From NCBI GenBank assembly GCA_022315425.1, contig JAIUPT010000015.1, positions 248,001 through 312,000 of the forward strand: DNA of 64,000 bases. The letters run 5' to 3'. The stretch is from Pseudevernia furfuracea (Eukaryota > Ascomycota > Lecanoromycetes > Lecanorales > Parmeliaceae). The translations under genes were made by a program, and so were the position numbers. The notes beneath the pieces are model-generated. The model worked only from the letters and a program-made list of their open reading frames with translations. It ran no database searches and was not told the DNA's origin. How positions within the stretch are numbered: the first letter of the stretch is position 1; the number at the start of each line of letters is the position of its first letter. This document shows, one piece after another, positions 1-11,645 of this stretch.

Positions 1-402
1 TTCGGTCTCTGATAGTTGGTATTCGTAAGGTCCGAACACTACGCCTTCACCTTCTCTCGAGACGAGCAAAGCCGCCGTTGGTCCGTCAAGCGGGGGTTGT
101 ACACGTCAATCAATACTGAATCGACAATGTCCGTGACAAGTCCGCAAGGAACAGCCTACTGATTCTCTAGAAGTCAACCACAATCTCAACCCCAGCTGAA
201 TGGGATCCAATGTGCCGATATCGCTCTCCTATCTCATCCGAGCAAATACAACGATATGACGACCATGGTGGACGAAAATCATGTTCGGACAGGTTCGAAG
301 GAGGGATAGACTTAGTCCGTGCCCGAACTCGAGCCTGTATACAAAATTATGTTGTCGTAATGGTGGATAGATGTCTTCCATATTGTCAAGGGTTCACACG
401 AA

Positions 403-2127
403 ATGCTGAATATTCCTTCATCTCTCAGCTATCCGATGAAAGTTGTCGTCGATATGTCGATCCTGGACCTCGCCCTAGTAGCCATGATGATGTGCCTCCT
501 ACGGTTTTTCAGGTACAGACATGAGTCAAAAACTGTAGAACCGGAACGAGTCGAATCACAGCCGGTGGAGTCGATACCTCCAAGCCCACCGCAGATTCCA
601 CCATTCAAAATGTACATCACGCCGCCATCTACGCCGCCGAAAGAGCATTCAAACCGAGAATTAGGAGAAGTATCATCTTCTGAGACAGCCGTCAGTCACC
701 AGGGAGAAAAGCAGAAGACAGACTCATTTTCGTCTCCTCGGTCCTTCCCACTGAGCGGGCAATCAAGCAAGATGGCCGAAGACGCAGCACCTCCTAGCCC
801 ACCTGCCTCTATGAGCAGCAAGAAGAGCATCCAAAGCAGTGCAAGTACAAAGGGTGATACAACGGGTAAGCCCATCAAAAGGCGGTCGACACAGGAAGAC
901 TCTGCGTTTAATTCTTTCAAGAGGCTCTGTGAGGCACATGGCCTTTTGAAGAGACCTGCAGGCTTGGGCGAGCACGATGTGGTTGATGGAATCAATGACG
1001 AGGCTACCCTTCTGTGTGTGTCTTATTCCACCAATCGAATCAATCTCGTCTTCACTAGGATGTTGTGTGGGAGTACCAACCCGATTGCCAGACGCTTCTT
1101 CTATGCCAAGCAATGCGACGTCTCCGTAGCCCACCGACAGTTCAAGGAAGTCTCCCCAGCCCGTGAGGTTAATCGGCTCTGCTCCTTCTACGAGAAAATG
1201 GACGTCCACGCCTATGAGGAAACAAGAAATCTGGTAAGCCCACCCGCTCATCCATATTGCACGACCACTGAAAAACTTCACATATTATCCCCATTGGATC
1301 GGCCGCAGGGACAAGAAAGGCCAACCGAATTGCATGTTCAATTTCGCGAAGCTTGACTCTAAGACCATGGCCGCATTCAAGGAGTCTTCCGCCAAGATGG
1401 AGGTCGAGAGATCGGACTTGAAGATGCCGAGCATCGTTTCGACGGAGATGTTACGAGCTTTTACCATATTTGATACGCTCACCCGGTTCTTCATGCCGCC
1501 GTGCTCTGCGGTACCCAGCAGGAAGTATCCCGATATAGCAGCCACAAAGATGCTATGCGTCGTCGACATCTCAGGTATGGGGCTTCGTCGGTTTTGGAAT
1601 ATGAGGGGGTATATGCAGGATGTTGCTAAGCTGGTTGGGATCAACTATCCTGAGATTCTCGATCACGTTTTGGTACGTCTGCCGCATCAAGTTCCCACTT
1701 CCAGTCCTTGTTCACAAAGACAATATCGCTAACTAGTATATACCAGGTCATCGAAGCGCCTTCCTACTTCCCAACGGTCTGGAGCTGGATCAAGAAGTGG
1801 GTGGACCCGAACACGGTCAAGAAACTCCACATCTTGCAGCCCTCCGAGGTTCTGCCTACGCTGCAGCAGTATGTTGATATGCCGAACATTGCCAAGAAAT
1901 TTGGCGGGGACTTCGAGTATGAGCACGGCATGCGGCCTAAGCTTGATGCTGAAGTTAGTGCGGTACTGAAGTGGCTACCGCCGAACGCTTCGCTACCTAT
2001 GGGGCCATTGAAGTGGATCGACCAGGCAAAGGATGGAAGGATCGTTGTTGCTGCTGGGAATAACGAGGGGAGGGAAAGGGGAGAGAAGGTTGCCAGTCTC
2101 CGTGCGGGCGGAAAGCCATCGGCATGA
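403..2127 (+). CDS. CRAL-TRIO (Sec14-like) lipid-transfer protein, possible splice defect
   Basis: Exons read as 403-1013, 1092-1233, about 1283-1672 and 1747-2127. The 3' half matches the CRAL-TRIO lipid-binding fold: NYPEILDHVL, then EAPSYFPTVWSWIKKWVDP, then NIAKKFGGDF, the usual end of the pocket. The family carries phosphatidylinositol, phosphatidylcholine or other hydrophobic ligands between membranes. The short helical CRAL-TRIO-N part (residues about 165-225: DEATLL joined to RFFYAKQCDV) precedes it. The N-terminus has a hydrophobic stretch (LDLALVAMMMCLL) that could anchor the protein, followed by a Ser/Pro-rich low-complexity linker. Introns 1 and 3 have good GT..AG ends (1014-1091, 1673-1746). 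Intron 2 has a donor GTAAGC at 1234, but the conserved YPHWIGRRDKKG coding stretch starts at about 1286 with no AG before it. The only AG (1307-1308) would shift the frame and stop at 1356. The gene may therefore be defective, or use a non-AG acceptor. Confidence 0.75.
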
Positions 2128-3901
2128 ATGAGAACAACCGTCTTCGGAAGGCTTGAATCAACACGTTCAATCAGGGTGTTTTTTGCACAAGCATAAAACT
2201 GTTGACATAGCCGAACTGTCGGGTTTCTAGTAGATGGGTCGTCGGGACGATGTATTCAAGCTTGGAAAAGTCTCACAAATCTCGTTCCCTCATCACAAAC
2301 AGTTTTCCAAATACGGCTGCAGACAGCGATCTGGATGCAGATACACGAGCTTCTTTGCATGCTCGCCGAAAAGTTACGTACAATGAGTATTATCTCACCT
2401 TTGAGTCTAGAAACCATCCTGAAGAGGAAGAGTTTGGATATAGAGGGTCTCTCGTCTATACAGCCGTATTTTTTCCGAAGAGAACCCGAAGTATCCTCTT
2501 GGCAGACGACAGCTGTCTCGAAAAAAGAGTAAATAGTAAACATGGTTTTTGAAGAAGATATAGCGTAGACTCGCCGTAGCTATAATATCAATTCTTAACA
2601 CTAATTGAAAACAACGCGATACGAATGAAATTCATTAACACAACGAGAAACTCTTAGTTTTTCTTTAAAAAAGTTAAGATCTATAATATGTATACTCTAT
2701 TTCGATATATTAATATCGAACTCGCTATAATCAAAGCCGTTCGGCGAGGTAGAAGCCATCTCGCGCAGAATCGTTGTGATCTGACCGATGTATAGAGAGA
2801 GGCACAGACTGGGATTGATCTACCGACATCAGGGTCAGGATGGAGCTCACGTTCTAAGTCGCGGGGCCTCAATCTGAAGGGCTGAACGTTGACGCCGGGG
2901 ACCTGCGCATATGAGGACTCAAGATTATTATAATTGGAGGGTGCCACCAGTATGTTGATGGGTGCAACACACGGAATGTTGAGAAAGCGTCGGCTTGGGC
3001 ATGCGAGGAAGAGAGTATAACAACGCTCTATAGACAGCGTCAGATGGAGGTCATGATCAAGTGGTGCAGATGCTGCTCGACAAAGGAGCTGATATTAACG
3101 CTCAAGGTGGAGAGTATGGCAACGCTCTGCAGGTAGCGTCAGTAGGAGGTCATGATTAGATAGTGCAGATGCTGCTCGACGAAGGTGCTGATATTAACGC
3201 TCAAGGTGGACAGTATAACAACGCTCTGCGGGGCAGCGGCATCTGAAGGTCGTGAGAAAGTGGTACGGCTCAGTGAGTTGGTGCGCCATCGCCAGCCTTG
3301 AAACTTGGTTGCAGATGAGCCTGGGAATTCCCTGCGAGAGATGGACGTATAGGACTAGCCAAGAAGGAAAATACTGTTTTCGGTAGTAATTGGCTGCTTT
3401 CTCCGGTGGTAGAACTGTGTCATCGCAGGGACCGTCAATGAGCTTGAGATTACGGCGAGTGATGGACCAAGAGACTTTCAGGGATGTGTCGGGTAACCTC
3501 GTAAAGTTGGGCGTAATGGGAGATGTTCGAGCAGATCGGAGCCCGTAGATCAGGTTTTTTTTGAATATATAATCATAGTGCTTAGCTTGGCGGATAAGAT
3601 GTTAAAAGTCTCTGGCTACTATCGCACCTAGTGGGAATGATTCCTCTCTATGGACATCAGGCTTTAGGCAATTGGATTGAATTCGAGAGCCTAGAATCAG
3701 GTGCAGTACGGTGACATGCTATCATAATGCTTGACATGCCAAATAAGGGTCTTGCAAGGCGTAATGCCCCCCGGAAGCAGATGGTGTCGGACTGCGATAC
3801 AATGGTACGAAGAACCGTCAAAGCGAGATCTTCTCCAATTCCATAAGAGTCTACGTTAGTTAGCCGTTGAAGAAGTTCCGAACATTAACGAACGATCTGC
3901 C
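2128..3901. other. Gene-poor, partly AT-rich stretch
   Basis: No intact gene seen. Bases 2530-2720 are AT-rich with many TA steps. An ankyrin-type gene fragment broken by stops lies at 3003-3270 (separate entry). The rest shows no recognisable coding or RNA signal. Confidence 0.6.
3003..3270 (+). pseudogene. Ankyrin-repeat gene fragment, decayed
   Basis: Two to three tandem ankyrin-like units are readable: GGHDQVVQMLLDKGADINAQ, then GGHD-stop-IVQMLLDEGADINAQ, followed by a unit that drifts out of frame. Units repeat about every 100 bases with high DNA identity. The frame is cut by TAG codons near 3031 and 3159, both in places where related units carry CAG (Gln). A one-base slip near 3230 moves the rest (AASEGREKVVRL) to another frame. 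No start codon or full-length repeat domain surrounds it. CAG to TAG is the change expected from C-to-T mutation such as repeat-induced point mutation, but two cases do not prove that. Confidence 0.7.
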
Positions 3902-5532
3902 TTATCGTACCTTCTCAATGAATTGCAATCCAACAGATATACCATCTTCATCCATCAAGTCTGCCTCATCGCCAAAAGCGTTATCTGTCTTGTCGAGGCA
4001 AGTAAGACATGAGACCACGACATCTGTGTACCTATGCCCCACAGCACCTGGTAGCTTCGTCTTTGCCAATTGCACTAGCACGTCCTTAATGTCAAATGCG
4101 CGTTTCTTAGGGGCTTTTATCGATAGCTTGTCCGCAATGTTCAAAATTGCCGACGGTGAAGGAGAAGGCTCATAGACGACCAGATTGGTCCAGATACCGA
4201 TCTCAAGTAGACAAACTCCGATGCTGTAGACATCGTGCTGCATTTTATATTCGTCTTCTGGGTACGTACCCTGGCGCTTTGGATGGCGGTAAAGGTTCTT
4301 CTCCCAGCACGAGTCACCAAAAAAATAGCTTTTGCTGGCTGCGGGACGGAACATCTCGAATCCGACCAAGAAAGGAGCACCTAAGGATTTTCTGCCGTCT
4401 TGAAACACTAGTATGGTTTCCGGACGTATGTTCTTGTGAACGAACCGGTATGTGTGCAACGACAATACTGATCGTGCGAGCATTTTGGCAAGCTCAAGTC
4501 TATCATCGAGTGGATAGGTCTGGGGGCTGGCGATGAGCAATTCCCGAAGACTGTGTGGCCGTTGCAGATGGGTTGGGACTGCGAACGTGAATTCATACTC
4601 GGGCAGTCGCTCGAAAGCAGCCGGCTTTTCTGATACACCAACACAGGATAGAAGGCCTGCGCGGGGGTCGTCTAGATCAATGGACGCAAGGATCTTGGCA
4701 AAACACCGCACGTACGTCTCTAGAGCGTCTCCATTTGCCAGCGGACTAGGCACGAAAGTATCGATGATCAATTTTCGCCCAGAACGAGGCTCATACGAGT
4801 ACTTCGAGGATGAGAAGGGTATCGAATTCCTGCCTTCAATGCAATCAAACATTGCAGACTTTGACTGTGAACTCTTCGGGTCTGGAGCTTGTGGAGCGCC
4901 GACACGAAGCGAGTCTCTCTCTGCCTTCAATGCTGACACCACGTCACCAGAAGCGGGCTGCTTCTGTGTGGTCAACTGCCGGTCTATCACAGCGTTTGAA
5001 AGTCGCCTTAGCAAAAACCATGAAGGATCCACCATATCTTGCCATCTCTTACAGTCGCTGATTGCGTCCACAAGACTTCTTTTGCCCATTGCAAGGTTCA
5101 ATTTTTGCACTGGACCCTTCTTCTTGACGACGCCTCTGAGCGTAGGTTCGTCGTCTGGTTTTCCAATGAAGCCATCAATCAGCACCGTTGCTTGCTGGAT
5201 CTTTGAATTGAATTGGACGAGGACTGTGTGTAGATGGACTTGGTATCTGTCTGGTAAGGTGTCCCAAATGCCACGCAGAAACGAAATCTGATCCTCAGTC
5301 TTTAGCCAACTTTGCTCAAGCATCAAGATCATTTCGCTCATTTCACTGTCTGCATATTTGATGATACGATATTTCTCAACTAGCGCAGTACCATATCTAT
5401 GTTTAGAAGAAGTTAATGCGTATACAACGTAAACACCCTCAAAACCAGTGTTATGATCTCGTGCAGAAGGACTCACTTGATACATAAGTCTGCAGTAGCA
5501 AACAGAGTGAGCACGTTAGTAACACCGTCCAT
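3902..5532 (-). CDS. HeLo-like N-terminal domain plus protein pseudokinase
   Basis: Two exons, 5532-5477 and 5396-3902, give 516 residues. The intron (80 bases, GTGAGT..TAG) joins MDGVTNVLTLFATADLCI to KYGTALVEKYR, the expected continuous helix. Residues about 1-200 are an all-helical domain that I judge to belong to the fungal HeLo/HeLo-like (HET-S N-terminal, prion-inhibition and propagation) group. Residues about 280-510 are a kinase-like fold with broken catalytic motifs: HKN (339-341) in place of HRD, GFE (364-366) in place of DFG, and no clear VAIK lysine. The later HPKRQG..DVYSIGVCLLEIG segment matches the kinase C-lobe. In known HeLo proteins the helical bundle perforates membranes when released. 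The gene is divergent from an active kinase-ankyrin gene 836 bases away. Family assignment of the N-terminal domain needs a profile search; the pseudokinase call is direct. Confidence 0.8.
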
Positions 5533-6367
5533 GCTGGTGAAAAAGATGTCCCTTGTTGGAAAACAGCGATATAGTTGCTTATATCGAAAAGAATACTGGT
5601 CTTTCACATTGCGCTTGGCACTCCCGGCCAGTAGAGGGAGCCCAAATGAATTTTTGCCCAGGCTCCCAGGCAGCGCCCAGGCCGAGGGTGGGGTCACCCG
5701 TAAGCACAAGGCGTAGAGGCGTAGAGTATAGCCTTGCATTTGCGCATTTGCGCATTTGCGCTAATGCATGTGCCACGGTGCTCCCTCGGCTATATCTCAT
5801 TTCCAGAACCACTATGAGTAGCTCTTTTTTTTAAAAAAAAACACACTTGTAAAACTAACGACATGGCTTCGAGATTGGGACATGTTGGTGCGAAAATTGG
5901 AAATTCTGAGTGGTCCCTTTCGCCGTACCAAAAAAGTGGAAATTTGAAACTCATACATGTGGGGCCCAGGTACCTCAGTCTTCACGTTAGGATTTCCATC
6001 GAATTCTATTAGTATTGTGGTGTTTTAAATTACATGCCAAGTACTCTAAAGTGGGAGTTTAGCGCAGGCAACAAATGGCTACCCTAAGGTAAGGTATCTA
6101 AGCCCTGCTGTAGTCTCAGCCATCAATACCCGAAATCGTCCGAACATGGTATAGCGCACAGCCGGGTGACGCTCAGTAAGGTCGGATGACATGCAATCTC
6201 GTTGAGAAGGCTGTGCTTGTTGAAGACGTCGAGGCTAGCTGGAGAGGAGTGGTGCGACGCTGCGCATCCGTAGATAGATTCTCTGCAGCCGAGTGAAGTG
6301 CTCCATTATCAAGAGAAGACTCAAACACTGTCGTCCTCAGCTTCTCATCAACTAACCGGCAGCTCCC
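5533..6367. promoter_or_regulatory. Shared divergent intergenic region of the pseudokinase and kinase-ankyrin genes
   Basis: This 835-base region lies between two divergent starts and must hold both promoters. It includes three exact tandem copies of CATTTGCG at 5737-5760 and a T8A9 tract near 5824-5840. No further gene is seen. Specific factor sites were not identified. Confidence 0.5.
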
Positions 6368-8876
6368 ATGGCGGATTCAGAGCTCGTAGAGTCTTTCCAG
6401 CTAGAGCTATCGCATCGCACCAAGCCGAACAATCGTTTTGAGTTCTTGCGAAAAAGAGGAATAAAATGGGCGAGGGAGAAAGAACTTGGGAGGGGGAGCT
6501 TTGGTGTTGTATGGCTAGAGAAGGGTGGAGGTGGAGAGCAAAGAGCTTTGAAGGTTATTGAAAAGAAATACCTGCCGTCTGAATTCGATTATAAAAGGGA
6601 GTTGTTGGCAATGGCAAAGTTATCTAAGGTATTGCCACCATGCTTCATTCATGTCTATGCTGACTGCTGTGAGTCAAGTTCCCAGACTTCTTCGTTGAAG
6701 TCCAGGGTTGGTACGAAACTCCGGACAACTTATGTATAGCAATGGAGTACTTCCCATACGGGACCTTGCAGGATTGTATCAAAGAGGTGAAGGAGTTGGA
6801 TGCAAAGAAGATTCTGCGACAGATACTTCGAGGGCTATGCCATATGCACGCAGCGGACTTTGTGCATCGCGACTTGAAGCCAGAGGTAGGTGGATGATGT
6901 CTGTCAATAATTTTCATGCGATGGACCCATTACTAATCCTGCTGTCTGTATCCTAGAATATCTTTGTCGTAGCTATGGGGCACAGTTGGACGGTTAAGAT
7001 AGGCGACTTCGGACTAACAAAACTCATAGAAAATAGTACTAACGCTCGAACACGGGTTGGTACACTGCTCTACCAGGCGCCTGAGATTCTCGGCTGGATC
7101 GATGAAGATCTTGATGAGTATACTGCAACGGTGGATATCTGGTCGTTGGGTTGCCTCGCTTACGCGTTGATGGCCCACAGGCCAATGGCCGAAAAAGAGG
7201 TAAAGCAATACAGCAAAGGGATGAGACGACTGCCAGTCGATCATTTGAAATTGAACAACGTCAGCGACCAAGCGACGGATTTCCTACGGGCATTGCTAGT
7301 TCCTGTTCCTACTGATCGACTTACGGCTCATATGGCGCTTCAACATCCCTGGCTACGACAGAGGCATCCATTAGGGCATCCAGATCTGTCCACTTTCTCA
7401 ACGACGGAAGATGTGAGAGCCCTTCAACGGCTCTATCTGGCTGGATTTGGCCACCGTGGTATGAGTCTCAGCGGACCAGACGCTTTGTACTGGGCAGTCT
7501 CGAATTGCCACGTTTTCATTGTTGATTTCTTGACTCGCAATAGCGTGGACGTCAATGCGATAGACACAACGGAAGCGAGAAGGACGGCCTTGCATCTTGC
7601 TGCAAAAGCTGGGGATTGCGATGCAATTCGGTACCTGCTTCAAATGAAGGCCAGCGAGTCGGCGGAAAACCGCCAGGGATGGAGGGCTATCCACTTTGCG
7701 GCAGCCCATGGACACGAGAACGCTGTACTATTGTTTCTTCGAAGGGGAACCCGTGTGGATTTGAACGTGAATGTAGACGTTTCGACTTCTATTACCAGAA
7801 AGACTGCGCTTCATCTCGCCGCCTCATCTGGACACGTCGGTGTAACGCGACTACTGCTTCTGCAAGGCGCGAAATGCGACATGCCATGTTCTAAAAAAGA
7901 AACCCCTTTACATTGCGCCAGCGTAGGTGGCCATGTCCAGGTAGGGTCATTGTTACTGCAAGCTGGTGCCAAAGTCGATGCTCGCTGTTCATCCGGCAAG
8001 TCTCCCTTACGGTTCGCGGTGAATCAAGGACAGGAAGGGATGGCACGGTTCCTGATCGAGCATGGTGCAAATATCTATCTCCAAGACATCGAGGGTGTCT
8101 CCCCGCTGTCCCGAGCTGATGACATCGGTGATCGGGCTATGAAAGGTATACTTCGTGTCGCTGGAGCCCAGCAAGTACAGCCAAACAAAAAAAGGTTGGC
8201 CAGCAAAGCTATCTCAAGCAGTAATAGTCCAGCAGCGATATCGCGGACAAAAGTTTTCAGCCTATGGAGGGTCCTGAAACCGAACTTTCACCGCCATTCC
8301 GCTGTGCCGAATTCGGATAAAGCATCTGCTTGTGACCATGATGGCGGCGCCCTGAGCCGCATAGAACCACGTCCAGCAGAAGACAGCGAGGTCTATGAGT
8401 ACTACCTCGACAACGTGCCATCCGCCGTAGATCGACATCAGCAAGTCCCAACACAAACATCACCGCGTCTAAGATCTGAATCACAGCCACAAAGAGAGAC
8501 CTTTTTATGGAGGAAGAACGTTCGGATTTGGATTAATCGTATTCCTGGGAATTATCTCCAGACGCGCTACAAAATCAGCGAAAAGCCAATGAGAGACTTG
8601 ACTCAAATGCCTATGCCAGAGAATTTCGGGTTTGAGACTGGCGGGAGTCAAATCTTCGAGATAGACGGCGGGTTTTGGTGGCCGCGTCCAAAATTCAAAT
8701 CGGCTGGCGTCGTTCTACCTAGTGGAGAAACAAGGATGTACAGGAAGCCAGTAGTGCTAGGTGAGGAGCTCGTGGAAAACATCCGTCACCAGCAGCTTGG
8801 AGCACTAGCCGAGAATGGATCCCCAAGAAAAGAACAAGAACAGCTACGAGAGGCGCTCCTAATAAGTGAGCAATGA
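6368..8876 (+). CDS. Ser/Thr protein kinase with ankyrin repeats
   Basis: Exons 6368-6628, 6679-6885 and 6957-8876 encode 795 residues; the introns (50 and 71 bases) have GT..AG ends and restore the kinase frame. The kinase domain runs from about residue 35 to 310 and is complete: glycine loop GRGSFGVVW (41-49), lysine K62 in ALKV, HRDLKPEN with catalytic D152, DFG starting at D173, then QAPEILGW. Ankyrin repeats follow at about residues 355-560 (ALHLAAKAGDCDAIRYLLQ, AIHFAAAHGHENAVLLFL, ALHLAASSGHVGVTRLLLL, PLHCASVGGHVQVGSLLL and a weaker fifth). The last about 230 residues have no family I recognise and include FWWPRPKF. All catalytic residues are present, so it should phosphorylate Ser/Thr. 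Kinase plus ankyrin is the layout of animal RIPK4/ANKK1, a similarity of architecture only. Confidence 0.9.
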
Positions 8877-9114
8877 TGGGAAAGTGATTGCTTTGGGGAT
8901 AGGACTAGCTTGCAGGACAGAAAAGGCGATGAAAAAAAGCTCGAGTCGATTTGTTTCTAGGTGAAAACACCATCAAACGGGCGCAGTATGAATGCTAGAA
9001 AGCATGACTCTGGATCGGTGGGGCGAAGCCATTTAGTGCATGGCTAAATGGCCATCATAGAATTGGGCTACTGTGCAGCCGAGATGGGATGGAAAGAATG
9101 AATATACTGGAACG

Positions 9115-9609
9115 ATGTGGACCATTCAACGCATACTTCGATCCTCTTCGAAATCTCGATCGCCCAGTCCAACTGCCAGCAACAGCCGGACTTCTACACG
9201 CTCAAGGCCATCAAGCTCGCCATCCAATAGTACTAATGGATCTTTTGCTTCGACCTTGTCCGACAAATCAGACTCCGATGAAGCCTCTGGCAACCCGATC
9301 ACACCACCTTTCACTTATGAATACCCGCAGATCCAAGATGGTTCGTCACTAATCAACGATACTTACAATCACGACATCCAGGACAAGTACGGCGCATAGG
9401 ACAATACAGTGGACTGGGACATGAACTTCAACAATGAAAATGTGACCAACAACTTCCCTTTCTCGAATGCCGCCGCTAATATACCTTGGCCTGGATTCAC
9501 TGCTCAGACTGCTGCAGCTGACGCGTCGCTGATGGATGCCAATCACTTCGCTCCAGACATTGCCATGGGCCAGAACTTCGATTGGGGCTGGATAGGGATA
9601 ATCCAGTAG
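9115..9609 (+). pseudogene. Low-complexity acidic/Ser-rich reading frame interrupted by one TAG
   Basis: One frame stays open from 9061 to 9609 except for a TAG at 9397-9399. The first ATG in it is at 9115. The part before the stop is Ser/Arg/Pro-rich (SSSKSRSPSPTASNSRTS), then acidic. The part after continues with DNTVDWDMNFNNENV and ends in aromatic/acidic residues (NFDWGWIGIIQ). The continued bias on both sides suggests one former protein of about 164 residues or the 3' end of a larger gene; a CAG to TAG change would explain the break. It resembles the acidic tails of fungal transcription factors, but no DNA-binding domain is present. It could be translated only as a 94-residue truncated product. 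Confidence 0.45.
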
Positions 9610-10073
9610 TCTTCTAAGTAAATTACGTATAATTAAGAAACATCACTTATTATACTGTAACCATTTGTTGGAAATTTGCACGTAAAATCCTGCACCCGCC
9701 AAGACTTTACGCTTGGACCTCGGATAACGCCCCGCCTGTCATTTTGGGGCTGCTTTCCGGTATAAGGGTTAGGGCTATCGCTAGCACATATGCAGTCCTA
9801 CCGGCAAAACATCGGATCATCACCCGAAAAGGTAAAGGTGACTTAGCAACCCTCCTCCCAATCCCCAAACTGCCTTACTCCTAGCAAACTGCATTGACAA
9901 GAACCAATACCTATGGAATCTTCTCTGCTTTGGGCCTGATGACTGGGACTGGGATTGTGACCGCCACTTACTCTACACACAATTCAACGTAGCTGCATAC
10001 AAGGCTAAATACAAGAGACAGCGAACGATCTTCATTGACCGTCTACCAACAATCACCAGCTCCTCAGAGCGCA
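9610..10073. other. Intergenic region, nothing recognised
   Basis: This stretch lies between the interrupted frame and the CFIm25-like gene. I see no coding, RNA or repeat signal beyond a probable 5' leader and promoter for the downstream gene. Confidence 0.5.
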
Positions 10074-11139
10074 ATGTCTACAGTGACAGAGGCCGCGCTG
10101 CAGACATCCTACCCGTAAGTCAAAGCTGCTCCGTCCTTGCTTTGGCAAATCCATCTAATAGCGACATGATACAAACAGGCCTATCCTCCCCAAAGCATTC
10201 AACGCAAACCAACCTCATACCATTCGCCTCTTCCCTCTCAGCAACTACACCTTCGGTACCAAAGAGCACCAACCAGAAGAGGACCCCTCGGTGCTCGCAC
10301 GTCTGAAGAGATTGGAAGAGCACTACGTCAAACATGGCATGCGCCGAACCTGCGAGGGCGTCTTAATCTGCCATGAACACAACCACCCACATATTCTGAT
10401 GCTGCAGATTGCGAACGCGTTTTTCAAGCTGTATGTCTTCCCCCATCCCATTCCCACCGGCATTCAGAACCAAAACAAGAGCTGACGCGTGTGGTATCGC
10501 CAGACCGGGCGACTACCTCCATGCCGACGAAGACGAAATCCAAGGTTTCAAATCGCGTCTCAACGAGCGCTTGGCACCATCCGGCACCCAATTCTCGGGC
10601 GAGGGTGTCAATGATGAGTGGCAGATCACTGATACGCTTGCGCAGTGGTGGAGACCCAGTTTCGAGACGTTCATGTATCCGTACCCGCCGGCGCATGCGA
10701 CGAGGCCGAAGGAGTGCAAGAAGTTGTATCTCATTCAGTTGCCGAAGAGTAGTATGTGCCTACATTTCTGCCTCTGATGGTAAGTTGTAGGTTTGGGGCT
10801 GATGATTCTACAGAGGTCCTCAGCGTTCCCAAGAACATGAAACTCCTCGCCGTTCCTCTCTTCGAACTCTACGACAATACTGCCCGCTACGGTCCTCAAC
10901 TCTCAGCTATCCCGCATCTACTGTCGCGATACAACTTCGAATTTGTCGATGAGGATGGAAATGCGGTTGCGCAGACTCCAGGTCGTGATCCGGGACCTCA
11001 GAGTGTCAGAATCTTGGCACAGGGGGAAGACTTTGAGCAGATGATGGATGGGGATACCAACGAGGACAATGGTGTCAATGGACACGGAGAGGATGGTAAT
11101 CAGGATGTTGCTCCTGCGATTCCTGCGCCCGAGGAGTGA
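10074..11139 (+). CDS. CFIm25/NUDT21-like cleavage and polyadenylation factor subunit
   Basis: Four exons (10074-10114, 10179-10430, 10504-10751, 10814-11139) encode 288 residues; all three introns (62-73 bases) have GT..AG ends and keep frame. The protein follows the family closely: IRLFPLSNYTFGTKE near the N-terminus, then RRTCEGVLICHEHNHPHILM, KLPGDYLHADEDEIQGFKSRL, and the Nudix-fold end PKNMKLLAVPLFELYDN. CFIm25 (CPSF5) is a Nudix-fold protein that has lost hydrolase activity and binds UGUA in pre-mRNA to guide 3'-end formation; the Nudix catalytic glutamate cluster is likewise absent here. The C-terminal about 60 residues are acidic and extend past the fold. Exon 1 is only 41 bases, and its ATG is the only start that leads into the conserved frame. 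Acts in the nucleus by homology. Confidence 0.9.
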
Positions 11140-11645
11140 GTCTGACGGTCCATGATCGTATGGAGAGGCATGAGCAGTCCACCTAGGCCGTCTCAATTCA
11201 TCAGTAGGAGTCTACGGGAAAAAAGGACTAGGTCGTCGTTCAGCACACGAGTACCGGAGTCTTTGGAAAAGTTACGGCTGGGTAAGGAAGCCTGGTCAAT
11301 CCATGAACGTGTGAGCATTTGGCGTGGATTGGATGTTGCAGCATTAAAGATTCCCATAGAAGCGATATATTTCCAAAGAGCACATCCCACTCTCTCAGCC
11401 TTGTATGTAGCAATCATCAGTCGAATAAAAAGTCCGTTGCGTTAACTAAAATCCTCCATGAATCGTTTTGACCTTCCAATCCAGTCCTCCCCACATCCAA
11501 ACTTCCCCACATCCAAACTTCCCCACACTTTCCTCCGCCAACTTAACACCATCCATCTTACCCCCACCAACCCTGGCCTACCAACCTCCAGACTTTTCGA
11601 ACCCCCCCCCCCCTTCCCCCCACCACCTGATTCCCACCAAGCATC
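11140..11645. other. Intergenic region with C-rich leader before the CoA gene
   Basis: No gene seen. Bases 11480-11640 are strongly C-rich on the plus strand, with an uninterrupted C run near 11602-11613 and further C blocks up to the ATG at 11646. This is the likely promoter and 5' leader of the dephospho-CoA kinase gene. Confidence 0.5.

Noticed and set aside
210..524. Overlapping plus-strand frame before the CRAL-TRIO gene
   Set aside because: Different frame from the conserved protein, basic random-looking composition, and it overlaps the better supported start.
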